Shown: piece by piece, positions 1 through 6,350 of the stretch | How the letters are laid out: every line of letters starts with the position of its first letter | How positions within the stretch are numbered: the first letter of the stretch is position 1 | Assembly: GCA_002937525.1 (NCBI GenBank) | Contig: PTKA01000035.1 | Coordinates: 1 to 9,003, forward strand | Length of the DNA: 9,003 nucleotides | Reading direction: 5' to 3' | From: Alphaproteobacteria bacterium MarineAlpha10_Bin3 | GTDB lineage: Bacteria > Pseudomonadota > Alphaproteobacteria > UBA8366 > GCA-2717185 | The notes under the pieces: model-generated | Told to the model about the DNA's origin: nothing | Database searches by the model: none | The model's input: only the letters and a program-made list of their open reading frames with translations | Made by a program: the position numbers and the translations under genes

Positions 1-84
1 GAATGTGAGTGGCGTTTTAACAACAGTGACCCAGCATCTCAATTATTGCACCTAAGGCAATGGGTTAGAATGTACTTGAACTAG
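1..84 (+). CDS. C-terminal end of an IS1595-like (ISXO2-type) transposase, 5' truncated by the window
   Basis: Frame 1 is open from the first base to a TAG stop at 82-84 and gives 27 residues beginning ECEWRFNNSDP and ending in QWVRMYLN. From memory, the (E)-x-E-W/F-R-F-N motif followed by a short QL..L..W tail is how many IS1595/ISXO2 transposases (DDE-type, PF12762) end. In the complete enzyme this part follows the catalytic core, so nothing catalytic is visible here. The AT-rich base use differs from the GC-rich genes that follow, which fits a mobile element. Whether the element is intact cannot be judged because its body lies outside the window. A chance open frame is possible at this length, but the motif match and its exact stop make the transposase reading more likely. 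Confidence 0.62.
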   Translation, partial: ECEWRFNNSDPASQLLHLRQWVRMYLN

Positions 85-101
85 TTATCTGGGTCAGCCT
101 C
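84..101. repeat. Candidate right terminal inverted repeat of the IS1595-like element
   Basis: Immediately after the transposase stop the sequence reads, from the outside inward, GAGGCTGACCCAGATAAC. IS1595-family elements usually place their terminal repeat just downstream of the transposase stop and begin with G-rich ends. The position and the G-rich outer end fit, but the left partner repeat and the 8-bp target duplication cannot be seen, so the boundary is an inference. Confidence 0.28.
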
Positions 102-239
102 AAATATTTTCTGGTGCGGTAATTGGGTATATTCTAGCAGTAGGTATTGCACTGTTTACGGTCTAATATTAGGAAAAATGGGCTAACATTCGGTGCGTGA
201 AGTGTCGATCTTTTCTCTCTGGACGACGGAGGGCCGCCT
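102..239. other. AT-rich intergenic region upstream of the CBS gene
   Basis: About 140 bases without a gene lie between the putative IS end and the CBS start. They hold a perfect 10-bp palindrome CTAATATTAG (163-172) and a TATATT box (128-133) that could be a -10 element, but I found no -35 hexamer at proper spacing, so no promoter is called. The last bases carry the GGAGGG ribosome site (228-233) of the CBS gene. The region probably holds the CBS promoter, and an outward promoter from the IS end is also possible. Confidence 0.4.
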
Positions 240-668
240 ATGCAAGTCAAATTCATACTGAAAAACAAGGGCGAGACGGTGGAAACGATCCATGCCACCG
301 CCCTGATTGCCGATGTCGTCGATCGCCTCAGAAATAAACGCATCGGCGTGTTGGTTGTCAGCCAAACAGGCAGCGATATCGCCGGTATTGTTTCGGAGCG
401 TGACATTGTAACCGGGCTCGCCGAACAAGGGATCGGCCTCCTCGACCAGCGCGTCGAAACGATCATGACCCGCGAGGTCAAGACTTGTACGCCGGACGAT
501 ACGATAATCTCAGTGATGGAATTGATGACCGACCGGCGCATCCGCCATATCCCCGTCTTGCGCGACGGCGTGCTGGCCGGCATCGTTAGTATCGGCGACG
601 CGGTAAAATTCCGGTTGCAGGAATTGGAAACCGAAGCCAGCCATTTGCGCGATTACATAAGCCATTGA
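240..668 (+). CDS. CBS-domain pair protein (small regulatory nucleotide-binding type)
   Basis: This 142-residue soluble protein is made of one tandem CBS pair (Bateman module) and little else. CBS1 spans roughly residues 10-65, with GVLVV and IAGIVSERDIV near its end. CBS2 spans roughly 70-130, with VETIMTREV, the helix MELMTDRRIRHIPVL and GVLAGIVSIGDAVKF. A short charged helical tail (LQELETEASHLRDYI) closes it. CBS pairs commonly bind AMP, ATP or similar adenosyl ligands, and stand-alone versions of about 140 residues are frequent in alphaproteobacteria, where most have no assigned target. The ATG is set by GGAGGG at 228-233, six bases upstream. The gene is monocistronic and converges on the receiver-hydrolase gene, which raises the possibility of a shared signalling role, but this is only inference. 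No catalytic domain is attached, so a binding or sensor role is likely. Confidence 0.92.
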   Translation: MQVKFILKNKGETVETIHATALIADVVDRLRNKRIGVLVVSQTGSDIAGIVSERDIVTGLAEQGIGLLDQRVETIMTREVKTCTPDDTIISVMELMTDRRIRHIPVLRDGVLAGIVSIGDAVKFRLQELETEASHLRDYISH

Positions 669-672
669 GACG

Positions 673-684
673 GCGCGGCCGCGC
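673..684. repeat. GC-only 12-bp palindrome between convergent genes
   Basis: The perfect palindrome GCGCGGCCGCGC sits five bases after the CBS stop. It could fold into a short stem on either strand, but there is no T-run after it, so it is at best a weak, non-canonical terminator for the CBS and receiver-hydrolase genes that converge here. It may simply be a GC-rich chance event. Confidence 0.25.
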
Positions 685-736
685 AGCGGAACGAAAAGAC
701 TGAACAAGTCGTCGCGCCGGTGGCCGGCTGGAAATA

Positions 737-1993
737 TCAGATAAAAACCGTGAGTGATTCAGCCGGCGCCAGCACATCGGTCGAACTGTTCAGATCGCGC
801 ATATATTTTTTTGCCGATTCGAATTTTCCATCGATTGCATCATCGTCCTGGTCGGGGTCGTGATGGGCGAGGTATAGAACGCGGATATTTGCCCGGTGCG
901 CCAGCGCGACGACTCGGCTTATGCACGAATGTCCCCAACCCACCTTGCTGGCGTACTCCGCATCGCTATAGGTGCAATCGGTAATCAGCGCATCGCTTCC
1001 TTCGATAAAAGAAGCCAGATTATTGCCATAATTGGGATAGTAACTTGGCGATTCAGGCAGGAATAATTCGTTGTCGGTGATGTAACAGATGGAGCGCCCT
1101 TTATAGTCGATCCGGTACCCCAGGCAGTTGCCGGGATGGCTCAGCAACATGGTTTTAACAGCTATCCCATCGACGTCGAACGCGCCTTGGCCCAATTCCC
1201 TGAATTCGACATGGGAGCCAAAATCTTTCATGGTGATGGGGAAATAAACATCGTCCATCTGCGACGAAATAAGATCGCGCAGAGAGATCGAAGCGTGCGC
1301 CGCCCCGAGGATTTCGAATTCGTTCCCTGGAATGTACAGCGGCGCGAAGTATGGCAGCGCGTTTATATGGTCCCAATGCGGGTGGGAGATAAATATCTTC
1401 GCATTAAGTTTGCCGTCTCGTGTCGCCATCAGGTGGTTGGATAACGCCTTAATGCCGGTGCCGGCATCGAAGACAAAAAACTGGCCTTTGGCGAATTGAA
1501 GCGTCATGCATGAGGTATTGCCGCCATATTTTAGTGTTTTTGGCCCCGGTACCGGTAGCGTTCCCCTGACGCCCCAAAACGTCATTTCTATTTCATCGAC
1601 AATAATTTCGATAACGGTTTCGGCAAAGGTAGCGATATCGAGGGGTTTGCCAATAAACCCATCGGCCCCTAATTTCATTGCCTGACGCCGGTCGAACGCA
1701 AAGGATCGCCCCGTAACCAATACGACCTTTATGTCGTCCAAACTTTTATCGTCACGAATTTGTTTGAGAAGCATCATGCCGTCGATGTCAGGCATCATGA
1801 TGTCGCTCAGAACGCAATCGGGCTGTTCTTGTTGAATGACTTGTAATGCGTTATCGCTTTTTATGAGAGATATGACTTCGTGCCCCTCTTTGGCAAGGAG
1901 CGCTGTTTCCAAATCAATGATGTCCTGATCGTCGTCGATAATGACAAACTTGAATTTGCGTTCTTTTGTATCCGTCATAACTGGGTTACCCAT
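737..1993 (-). CDS. Response regulator receiver fused to a metallo-beta-lactamase-fold hydrolase
   Basis: The 418-residue protein has two clear domains. Residues 14-130 form a CheY-like receiver: acidic cluster D20-D22, phosphoacceptor D64 in SDIMMPDIDG, T94 and K116 (GKP), so every switch residue is present. Residues 137-418 form an MBL-fold hydrolase of the PhnP/cyclic-phosphodiesterase-like group (COG1235 style), opening with FWGVRG and YGGNTSC. Its metal motif is H204-x-H206-x-D208-H209, with later ligand candidates H286, D307 and H377/H378. There is no DNA-binding domain, so phosphorylation is expected to control hydrolysis rather than transcription directly; the substrate is unknown. 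No histidine kinase is nearby, making it an orphan here. The start at 1993 has no good ribosome site. The alternative Met6 at 1978 (MTDTKERKF) is equally plausible. A 14-bp palindrome lies 24 bases upstream of the first start. Confidence 0.93.
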   Translation of the reverse strand: MGNPVMTDTKERKFKFVIIDDDQDIIDLETALLAKEGHEVISLIKSDNALQVIQQEQPDCVLSDIMMPDIDGMMLLKQIRDDKSLDDIKVVLVTGRSFAFDRRQAMKLGADGFIGKPLDIATFAETVIEIIVDEIEMTFWGVRGTLPVPGPKTLKYGGNTSCMTLQFAKGQFFVFDAGTGIKALSNHLMATRDGKLNAKIFISHPHWDHINALPYFAPLYIPGNEFEILGAAHASISLRDLISSQMDDVYFPITMKDFGSHVEFRELGQGAFDVDGIAVKTMLLSHPGNCLGYRIDYKGRSICYITDNELFLPESPSYYPNYGNNLASFIEGSDALITDCTYSDAEYASKVGWGHSCISRVVALAHRANIRVLYLAHHDPDQDDDAIDGKFESAKKYMRDLNSSTDVLAPAESLTVFI

Positions 1994-2016
1994 TCGCCAA
2001 CTCGGCCATCATCCCA

Positions 2017-2030
2017 TTTTACCGGTAAAA
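2017..2030. promoter_or_regulatory. Perfect 14-bp palindrome, candidate operator between divergent genes
   Basis: TTTTACCGGTAAAA reads identically on both strands. It lies between the divergent starts of the receiver-hydrolase (1993, minus) and the LLM oxidoreductase (2165, plus), 24 bases upstream of the former. On the minus strand its arm overlaps a -10-like TAAAAT (2021-2016), preceded by a weak TTGTTC (2042-2037) at a short 15-base spacing. A symmetric site overlapping a promoter is what a dimeric repressor would bind. The protein is unknown, and no transcription factor is encoded in the window. Confidence 0.5.
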
Positions 2031-2164
2031 GTAACCGAACAACCGGATATCGAGCGAGTTTCGGTTGCGTGCTATGCGGCGCCCCAGGATTATCCATTTC
2101 TAGATCATAATAACATGATGTAGTTTCGATAGCGCGCTTTTACCCAATTGCAATGGATTTCGAT

Positions 2165-3013
2165 ATGAAGATCGGCACATCGGTACCGCTCCCGGCCTAT
2201 ACCATTGACCCCGCTTTCATGGCCAGGAAAGCAGAGGATCTGGGGTTCGATTCGATCTGGTATGCGGAACATCCAGCGGTTCCCGTGCATTCGCAAAGCC
2301 CGTTTCCGTCCACCGGCGGCGAGATTCCATGGACCTATTCGCACTTTACCGATCCCTATATCGCGCTGGCGCGGGCTTCGGCGGTGACTGAACGCATCAA
2401 GCTGGCAACCGGGATCACCTTGGTGCCGGAACGCAACCCGCTGCTGTTGGCGAAGGAAATAGCCGCACTCGATTTATATAGTGGCGGACGGTTCATCTTC
2501 GGCATCGGGACCGGCTGGCTGAAGGAGGAAACCGAACTGATGGGCGGCGATTTCGCCCATCGATGGACTCAGACCCGCGAAGCCCTGGACGTGATGAAAA
2601 AACTGTGGACCGAAGAAGAAGCCGAACATCACGGTAAATATTTCGATTTTCCCCCGGTGCGTTCCTATCCCAAGCCGGTGCAAAAACCCTATCCGCCGAT
2701 CCTGATCGGCGGCGGCGCCAAGAACGTGCTGCAACGCATCGTCGATCATGCCGATGGCTGGTTGCCCAACCGGATAACGCCGGCGGAACTGGAAGACAGC
2801 CGGCGGAAACTCGATACCCTGGCAATGGCCGCCGGACGCGATCCCAAATCAATCACGATCACCGTTTACGGCCAGGCCCCCGACCTGGCTTTGATTAAAT
2901 CCCTGTTCGATGCCGGCGCAGACCGGGTTGTGGTGCGGCCCGATTTCGTCGATACCGAAGCCGAGATGGGGGCGCAACTGGAGCGCATCGCCGAAGCGGT
3001 CCTCGGCCGGTAG
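2165..3013 (+). CDS. LLM-class (luciferase-like) flavin-dependent oxidoreductase
   Basis: This is a bacterial luciferase-like TIM-barrel protein of 282 residues from the chosen start, a typical length for the LLM group often labelled F420-dependent (TIGR03619-like). Recognisable family segments are the N-terminal strand KIGTSVPLP, AEDLGFDSIWYAEH, the core ITLVPERNPLLLAKEIAALD followed by SGGRF.FGIGTGWLKEE, then RWTQTREALDVMKKLW, and PPILIGGG near residue 180. Such enzymes use FMN or F420 to oxidise or monooxygenate small molecules. The fold does not reveal which cofactor or substrate applies, and F420 is uncommon in most proteobacteria, so FMN may be more likely if the host is one. The ATG at 2165 is preferred because GGA at 2155-2157 lies seven bases upstream and family members begin MKIG. 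An in-frame ATG at 2153 has no ribosome site. The gene ends nine bases from the convergent BKACE gene. Confidence 0.9.
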   Translation: MKIGTSVPLPAYTIDPAFMARKAEDLGFDSIWYAEHPAVPVHSQSPFPSTGGEIPWTYSHFTDPYIALARASAVTERIKLATGITLVPERNPLLLAKEIAALDLYSGGRFIFGIGTGWLKEETELMGGDFAHRWTQTREALDVMKKLWTEEEAEHHGKYFDFPPVRSYPKPVQKPYPPILIGGGAKNVLQRIVDHADGWLPNRITPAELEDSRRKLDTLAMAAGRDPKSITITVYGQAPDLALIKSLFDAGADRVVVRPDFVDTEAEMGAQLERIAEAVLGR

Positions 3014-3022
3014 GCTCGAATC

Positions 3023-3904
3023 CTAGCGGTCCATGGCCAGCATTTCGCGGGTTTCTTGCGGCGTCGCCACGTCGCGGCCCAGCGCCCGGGCGCGGGCGGC
3101 GACCCTGGCGATCAGCTCGGCGTTGCTCGGGCAACCGAACGCGCCATAGTGATGATCGCCAAGGCCGATCGCAATATGTCCCCCGGCGGCGATGATTTTA
3201 TCGACCAGTCCCAGCATCTCGCCGCCGAAATTGCACACCGACCAATGCAAACCCGGATCGTCCGGCAACTGGTTAAGATGGGCGTCCAGGCCTTCGGGCG
3301 TGCCGGGGTGACCAGCCAGCACCTCGCCGTCGGTCAGAACGAATAGCAGGAAGGCCGGGCGCGCGACCCATTCCAGTTCCAGAAAGGCCAGCGCCTGGCG
3401 GGTAAACCCGATGTTCCACGAAACCAGATAAGGCTTTAGCCCGGCCCCGGCGATGGCTTGGGCAAAATGGCGCAGCGTCGCGGTGCTGTTCTTGTAAATC
3501 AGATCGGTGGTGCGAAAGCGCCCCTTGGCGGCGTCATAGCGGTCGATATTGGTGCTGCCCATGTCCATCGGCGCGAAATCCGGCCGGCGCGCCGCGTCCT
3601 TGGCCAGCGACACCACATGGCCGACCCGCTCTTTGGGCGCCGCGTCGAGCGCAACGAAACCAAGCGTGGGATGCACCAGAACATCGCTGGCCGCCCTGAT
3701 CCGGGAAATACATTCGCCATAGGTATCGGCTTGATGGCTCGGCGCGCCGTTGTCCTCACGGGCATGAAAATGAACGATCGCCGCGCCGGCGGCACGGCAG
3801 TCGGCCGCGTCCCGGGCGATTTCCGCCGGCGTCCAGGGGACCTTGGCATTGACCTCGCGCATCGCATATTCGTTGATCCGCGCCTCGATGATGAGCTTTT
3901 CCAT
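3023..3904 (-). CDS. Beta-keto acid cleavage enzyme (BKACE, DUF849 family), divergent active site
   Basis: The 293-residue TIM-barrel protein matches the BKACE/DUF849 family, whose founder Kce cleaves 3-keto-5-aminohexanoate with acetyl-CoA. Family hallmarks are the opening IIEARINEYAMRE, VPWTPAEIA.DA, zinc ligands H45 and H47 in IVHFHAR, and the closing P.NAEL...GR.VATP.E.REML. Two features depart from the founder: the usual RVGLED motif (Kce R226, E230, D231) reads AIGLGDHHY here (A245, G249, D250, then H251-H252), and the glycine-rich Ser/Thr loop reads HPTLG (78-82). The enzyme therefore either belongs to a variant subgroup with other metal ligands or uses a different chemistry. The start at 3904 follows AGGA with about seven bases spacing. 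An in-frame start 21 bases upstream (3925) is less likely. The gene is divergent from the amidohydrolase and may share regulation with it. Confidence 0.9.
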   Translation of the reverse strand: MEKLIIEARINEYAMREVNAKVPWTPAEIARDAADCRAAGAAIVHFHAREDNGAPSHQADTYGECISRIRAASDVLVHPTLGFVALDAAPKERVGHVVSLAKDAARRPDFAPMDMGSTNIDRYDAAKGRFRTTDLIYKNSTATLRHFAQAIAGAGLKPYLVSWNIGFTRQALAFLELEWVARPAFLLFVLTDGEVLAGHPGTPEGLDAHLNQLPDDPGLHWSVCNFGGEMLGLVDKIIAAGGHIAIGLGDHHYGAFGCPSNAELIARVAARARALGRDVATPQETREMLAMDR

Positions 3905-3926
3905 CGCCGTTCCTTCTCGTCGCATG

Positions 3927-3953
3927 TTGGCACCCGTGCGCTTTCCTTGCCAA
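3927..3953. promoter_or_regulatory. Inverted repeat in the BKACE/amidohydrolase divergent region
   Basis: TTGGCA (3927-3932) and TGCCAA (3948-3953) form a perfect 6-bp inverted repeat separated by 15 bases, within the 137 bases between the divergent starts at 3904 and 4042. The half-site centres are 21 bases apart, two helical turns, which suits a dimeric regulator bound on one face of the DNA. A plus-strand TATAGT (3999-4004) is a possible -10 for the amidohydrolase, with a poor CTGGCA -35 at long spacing. The regulator is not encoded in the window. Confidence 0.38.
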
Positions 3954-4041
3954 TATCCACTAGGTTCTCGCGGCTGGCAATCGCCTGGCGCGCCTTGGTA
4001 TAGTCGCGGCGCTTGGAAATCGGTGGCGGAAAGGCGGCCTT

Positions 4042-5760
4042 ATGTACGATTTGATCATCCGGAATGCGCGCATTGCGGACGGGTTGGGCAATGCATTAAT
4101 CGAAGGCGACCTGGCGGTGAAGGACGGCCGCGTAGCGATGGTCGGCACGGTCGATGGCGCGGCGGCCAACGAGGTGGACGCGCGGGGGCTGGTGCTGGCG
4201 CCGGGTGCGATCGACCTGCACACCCATTACGATGCGCAGCTTACCTGGGATCAGACCGCGTCACCCGCAGGCGCGCTGGGCGTCACCACGGTGGTGATCG
4301 GCAATTGCGGCTTCGGCGTCGCGCCGGCGCCGGCCGACAAGCGCGACATGATCCTGGCCAATCTGGCCGAAGTCGAAGGCATGGCGCTGGAATCGTTGCA
4401 GGCCGGCATGGATTGGGGCTTCGAGAGCTTCGGCGAATATCTGGACATGCTGAAGGCCAAGGGTGTCTATCCCAATGTCGCGGTGCTGGCCTCGCATACG
4501 GTGATGCGCACCGCGGTGATGGGCGAACAGGGTTCCGAACGGCCGTCCACGCCGGCGGAGTTGGCGGCGATGCTGGCGCTGTTCGAAGAGGCGATGGCGG
4601 CGGGCGCGATCGGCCTTGGTTCATCGTCGAACGAAAATCATCGCGGCGCCGGCGGTATTCCGATCGCGTCCCGGCTGGCCACGGACGCGGAATTCCGGGC
4701 CTTTGCAAAAGTGATGGCCAAGTTCGACCACGGCGTCTTCATGGCCACCTGCGGCGAACATCACGCCATCCCCTTCATGGAGGAAATGAGCCGGATCAGC
4801 GGCCGGCCCAGCTTCTATGCGCCGCTGTTTCATTTCTCGCACCAGCCCGACCGGGCGATTGGCATCGTCAAGGCGGCATCGGCGGCCCGCGCGCGCGGCG
4901 TACCGGTCTACGCCCAGGGTTCGTGCCAGCCGCTCAGCCTGTCCTTTACCCTCGATCGCGCCTACATCCTCAAGGCGATGGCGCCCTGGCCGGCGACCGA
5001 AGACCATGACGCGTTGCGCGCGATCTTCACCGACCCGGCCTTCCGCGACGCCTTCCGCGCGACGCTGGACAAACCCGATAGCCAGCACATCTTCAAGGGC
5101 CGCTGGGACTGGGTATCGGTGACGGTGACGTCATTGGACAAGAACAAGGCGCTGGAAGACCGCTCGATTGCAACGATCGCCAAGGAACGCGGCATGGACC
5201 CGCTGGATTGTTTTCTGGCACTTGGCCTGGAGGAGGATTTCCAGACCAAATTCACCTTCTTCATGCTGAACATGGATGAGGACGGGGTCGCCGAATTGCT
5301 GGTCAATGACGGCACGCTGATCAGCCTGTCGGATGCCGGCGCGCATAACGCATTGCTGTGCGATGCCGGCTACGCGATGTATTTCCTGGGGCATTGGGTG
5401 CGCGAGCGCGGCCTTTTCGACCTGCCGACCGCGATCCGCAAGCTCACCAGCGATCCGGCCGACGCCTATGGCATCCTCGAGCGCGGCCGCCTGACGCCGG
5501 GTGCCTGGGCCGATATGATGCTGTTCGATCCGGATACGATCACGATCACCAAGATGGAGCGTTTCTTCGACCTTCCGGCCGGTGGCGAACGGTTGCTGCG
5601 CCGGGCCCCCGGACTGCACGGCACCTGGGTCAATGGCGTTTGGGTCTTCGACGGCGTGGATTACCTGCCGGTGCCGGCGCCGGGCCATATCCTGACCGAA
5701 TTTGCGCCGGGCCTGCCAAAACTGGGCATGACGCAAGACAGCGCCGCCGCCGCGCAATAA
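4042..5760 (+). CDS. D-aminoacylase-type amidohydrolase (N-acyl-D-amino-acid deacylase family)
   Basis: A 572-residue protein of the amidohydrolase superfamily, COG3653 group, which hydrolyses N-acyl-D-amino acids and related N-carbamoyl or amide compounds. The N-terminal small beta domain (MYDLIIRNARIADG, residues 1-55) leads into GAIDLHTHYDAQ with metal ligands H60 and H62. C89 in GNCGFG corresponds to the metal-binding cysteine of D-aminoacylases. Catalytic D431 sits in LSDAGAH, followed by the barrel closure LTSDPADAYGI and the composite C-terminal sandwich (GRLTPGAWADMMLFDPDTI). The reading frame is intact and the length is normal or slightly long for the family. No signal peptide is evident, so it should be cytosolic. 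AAGG about eight bases upstream supports the ATG. Substrate annotation within this family is unreliable, and whether it is a D-aminoacylase is inference. Back-to-back BKACE and nearby SDR suggest a catabolic role. Confidence 0.93.
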   Translation: MYDLIIRNARIADGLGNALIEGDLAVKDGRVAMVGTVDGAAANEVDARGLVLAPGAIDLHTHYDAQLTWDQTASPAGALGVTTVVIGNCGFGVAPAPADKRDMILANLAEVEGMALESLQAGMDWGFESFGEYLDMLKAKGVYPNVAVLASHTVMRTAVMGEQGSERPSTPAELAAMLALFEEAMAAGAIGLGSSSNENHRGAGGIPIASRLATDAEFRAFAKVMAKFDHGVFMATCGEHHAIPFMEEMSRISGRPSFYAPLFHFSHQPDRAIGIVKAASAARARGVPVYAQGSCQPLSLSFTLDRAYILKAMAPWPATEDHDALRAIFTDPAFRDAFRATLDKPDSQHIFKGRWDWVSVTVTSLDKNKALEDRSIATIAKERGMDPLDCFLALGLEEDFQTKFTFFMLNMDEDGVAELLVNDGTLISLSDAGAHNALLCDAGYAMYFLGHWVRERGLFDLPTAIRKLTSDPADAYGILERGRLTPGAWADMMLFDPDTITITKMERFFDLPAGGERLLRRAPGLHGTWVNGVWVFDGVDYLPVPAPGHILTEFAPGLPKLGMTQDSAAAAQ

Positions 5761-5787
5761 TCGCTTTGCATTGGCGTCAAAGCGATT
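5759..5787. terminator. Bidirectional stem-loop between convergent genes
   Basis: AATCGCTTTG (5759-5768) and CAAAGCGATT (5778-5787) form a perfect 10-bp stem around a 9-base loop. It starts inside the TAA of the amidohydrolase, and the other arm includes the end of the minus-strand hydratase remnant (TGA at 5779-5777). There is no long T-run on either side, so it is a stem-loop terminator or 3'-end stabiliser rather than a textbook intrinsic terminator. Confidence 0.6.
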
Positions 5788-6330
5788 GGGGGTCTTCGCC
5801 GCCAAGGGCTTCACGCTGTAGGAATCCGACCATCTCATAACCGATGCCGGCGTCCAGAAACCGGTTCAACTGCTCGACCACATGGCGATTGCAGAGCCGC
5901 TTGGTCCAGGCCAGCGTATAGGCACCCTTGGCCAGCAGCCCCTGGACCATTTCGTCGACCTTGGCGTCGATCAAATCGCAGGCAAACGCCAGGCTTTGAC
6001 CGAAACCGAAGGCCGGGCCGTTCACCTTGGCGATGACCGGTTTTCCATTTCCGCCAAGGCCTGGTGGCCGCGGACGATGGCCGAAAACACCCGCCATGCG
6101 GCCGCCGGGTCGCTCAGCCTGTGCTTGCCGCCGGGTAGGATATAGGTGCTGGCCGGGGCCGGTACATGGAATTCGCCGTCCGAACCGGTCAAAATCACGA
6201 CCCGGACGCCATGGTCGGCGCGCAGGCGCACGAAGACATCGGCAATTTCTTCGTGCGAATGGGCGCGCAGCATGGTCACCGTGGCGAGTTGTCCGGTCTG
6301 CTCAAGGCGCAGCGATCGATAGTCGTTCAC
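5777..6330 (-). pseudogene. Decayed enoyl-CoA hydratase/isomerase family gene (frameshift plus internal deletions)
   Basis: Two minus-strand frames together carry a crotonase-like protein. The first (GTG at 6330, RBS AGGGAG) has ADHGVRVVILTG, FHVPAPA and the DPAAAWRVF..IVR helix. It ends early at an in-frame TGA about 40 bases past a four-A run (minus strand, plus-strand T4 at 6041-6044). One added A there joins it to the second frame, which continues KPVIAKVNGPAFGFGQSL and AFACDLI. Right after ACDLI (near 5969) it jumps to a C-terminal helix AKVDEMVQGLLAKGA, skipping about 75-80 residues that hold the catalytic glutamates and the GLIPG-type loop. The N-terminal NRP..LNA segment also appears shortened by about nine residues. 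Even with the frame restored it would be about 184 residues against about 260, and catalytically dead. It sits 20 bases after the SDR stop, so it was probably co-transcribed with it. A sequencing error could explain the frameshift but not the deletions. Confidence 0.85.
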
Positions 6331-6350
6331 GGCATTCTCCCTTTGCCCCC

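Noticed and set aside
147..169. TTGCAC and TAATAT as a promoter for the CBS gene
   Set aside because: The spacing is only 11 bases, too short for a sigma-70 promoter.
134..583. 149-codon minus-strand open frame opposite the CBS gene
   Set aside because: It is Ser/Arg-rich, antisense to an intact CBS pair with a good ribosome site, and has no domain.
671..719. CGGCGCG/CGCGCCG long-loop stem between the CBS and receiver-hydrolase genes
   Set aside because: A 7-bp stem with a loop of about 35 bases is weak and expected by chance in GC-rich DNA.
3843..5009. 388-codon plus-strand open frame across the BKACE start and the amidohydrolase
   Set aside because: It is a frame shadow of the amidohydrolase with Arg/Gly-rich, low-complexity translation and no ribosome site or domain; the overlapping frame has all the family motifs.
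5131..5838. 235-codon minus-strand open frame opposite the amidohydrolase
   Set aside because: It lies antisense to conserved amidohydrolase motifs and overlaps the hydratase remnant in another frame; no domain is visible.
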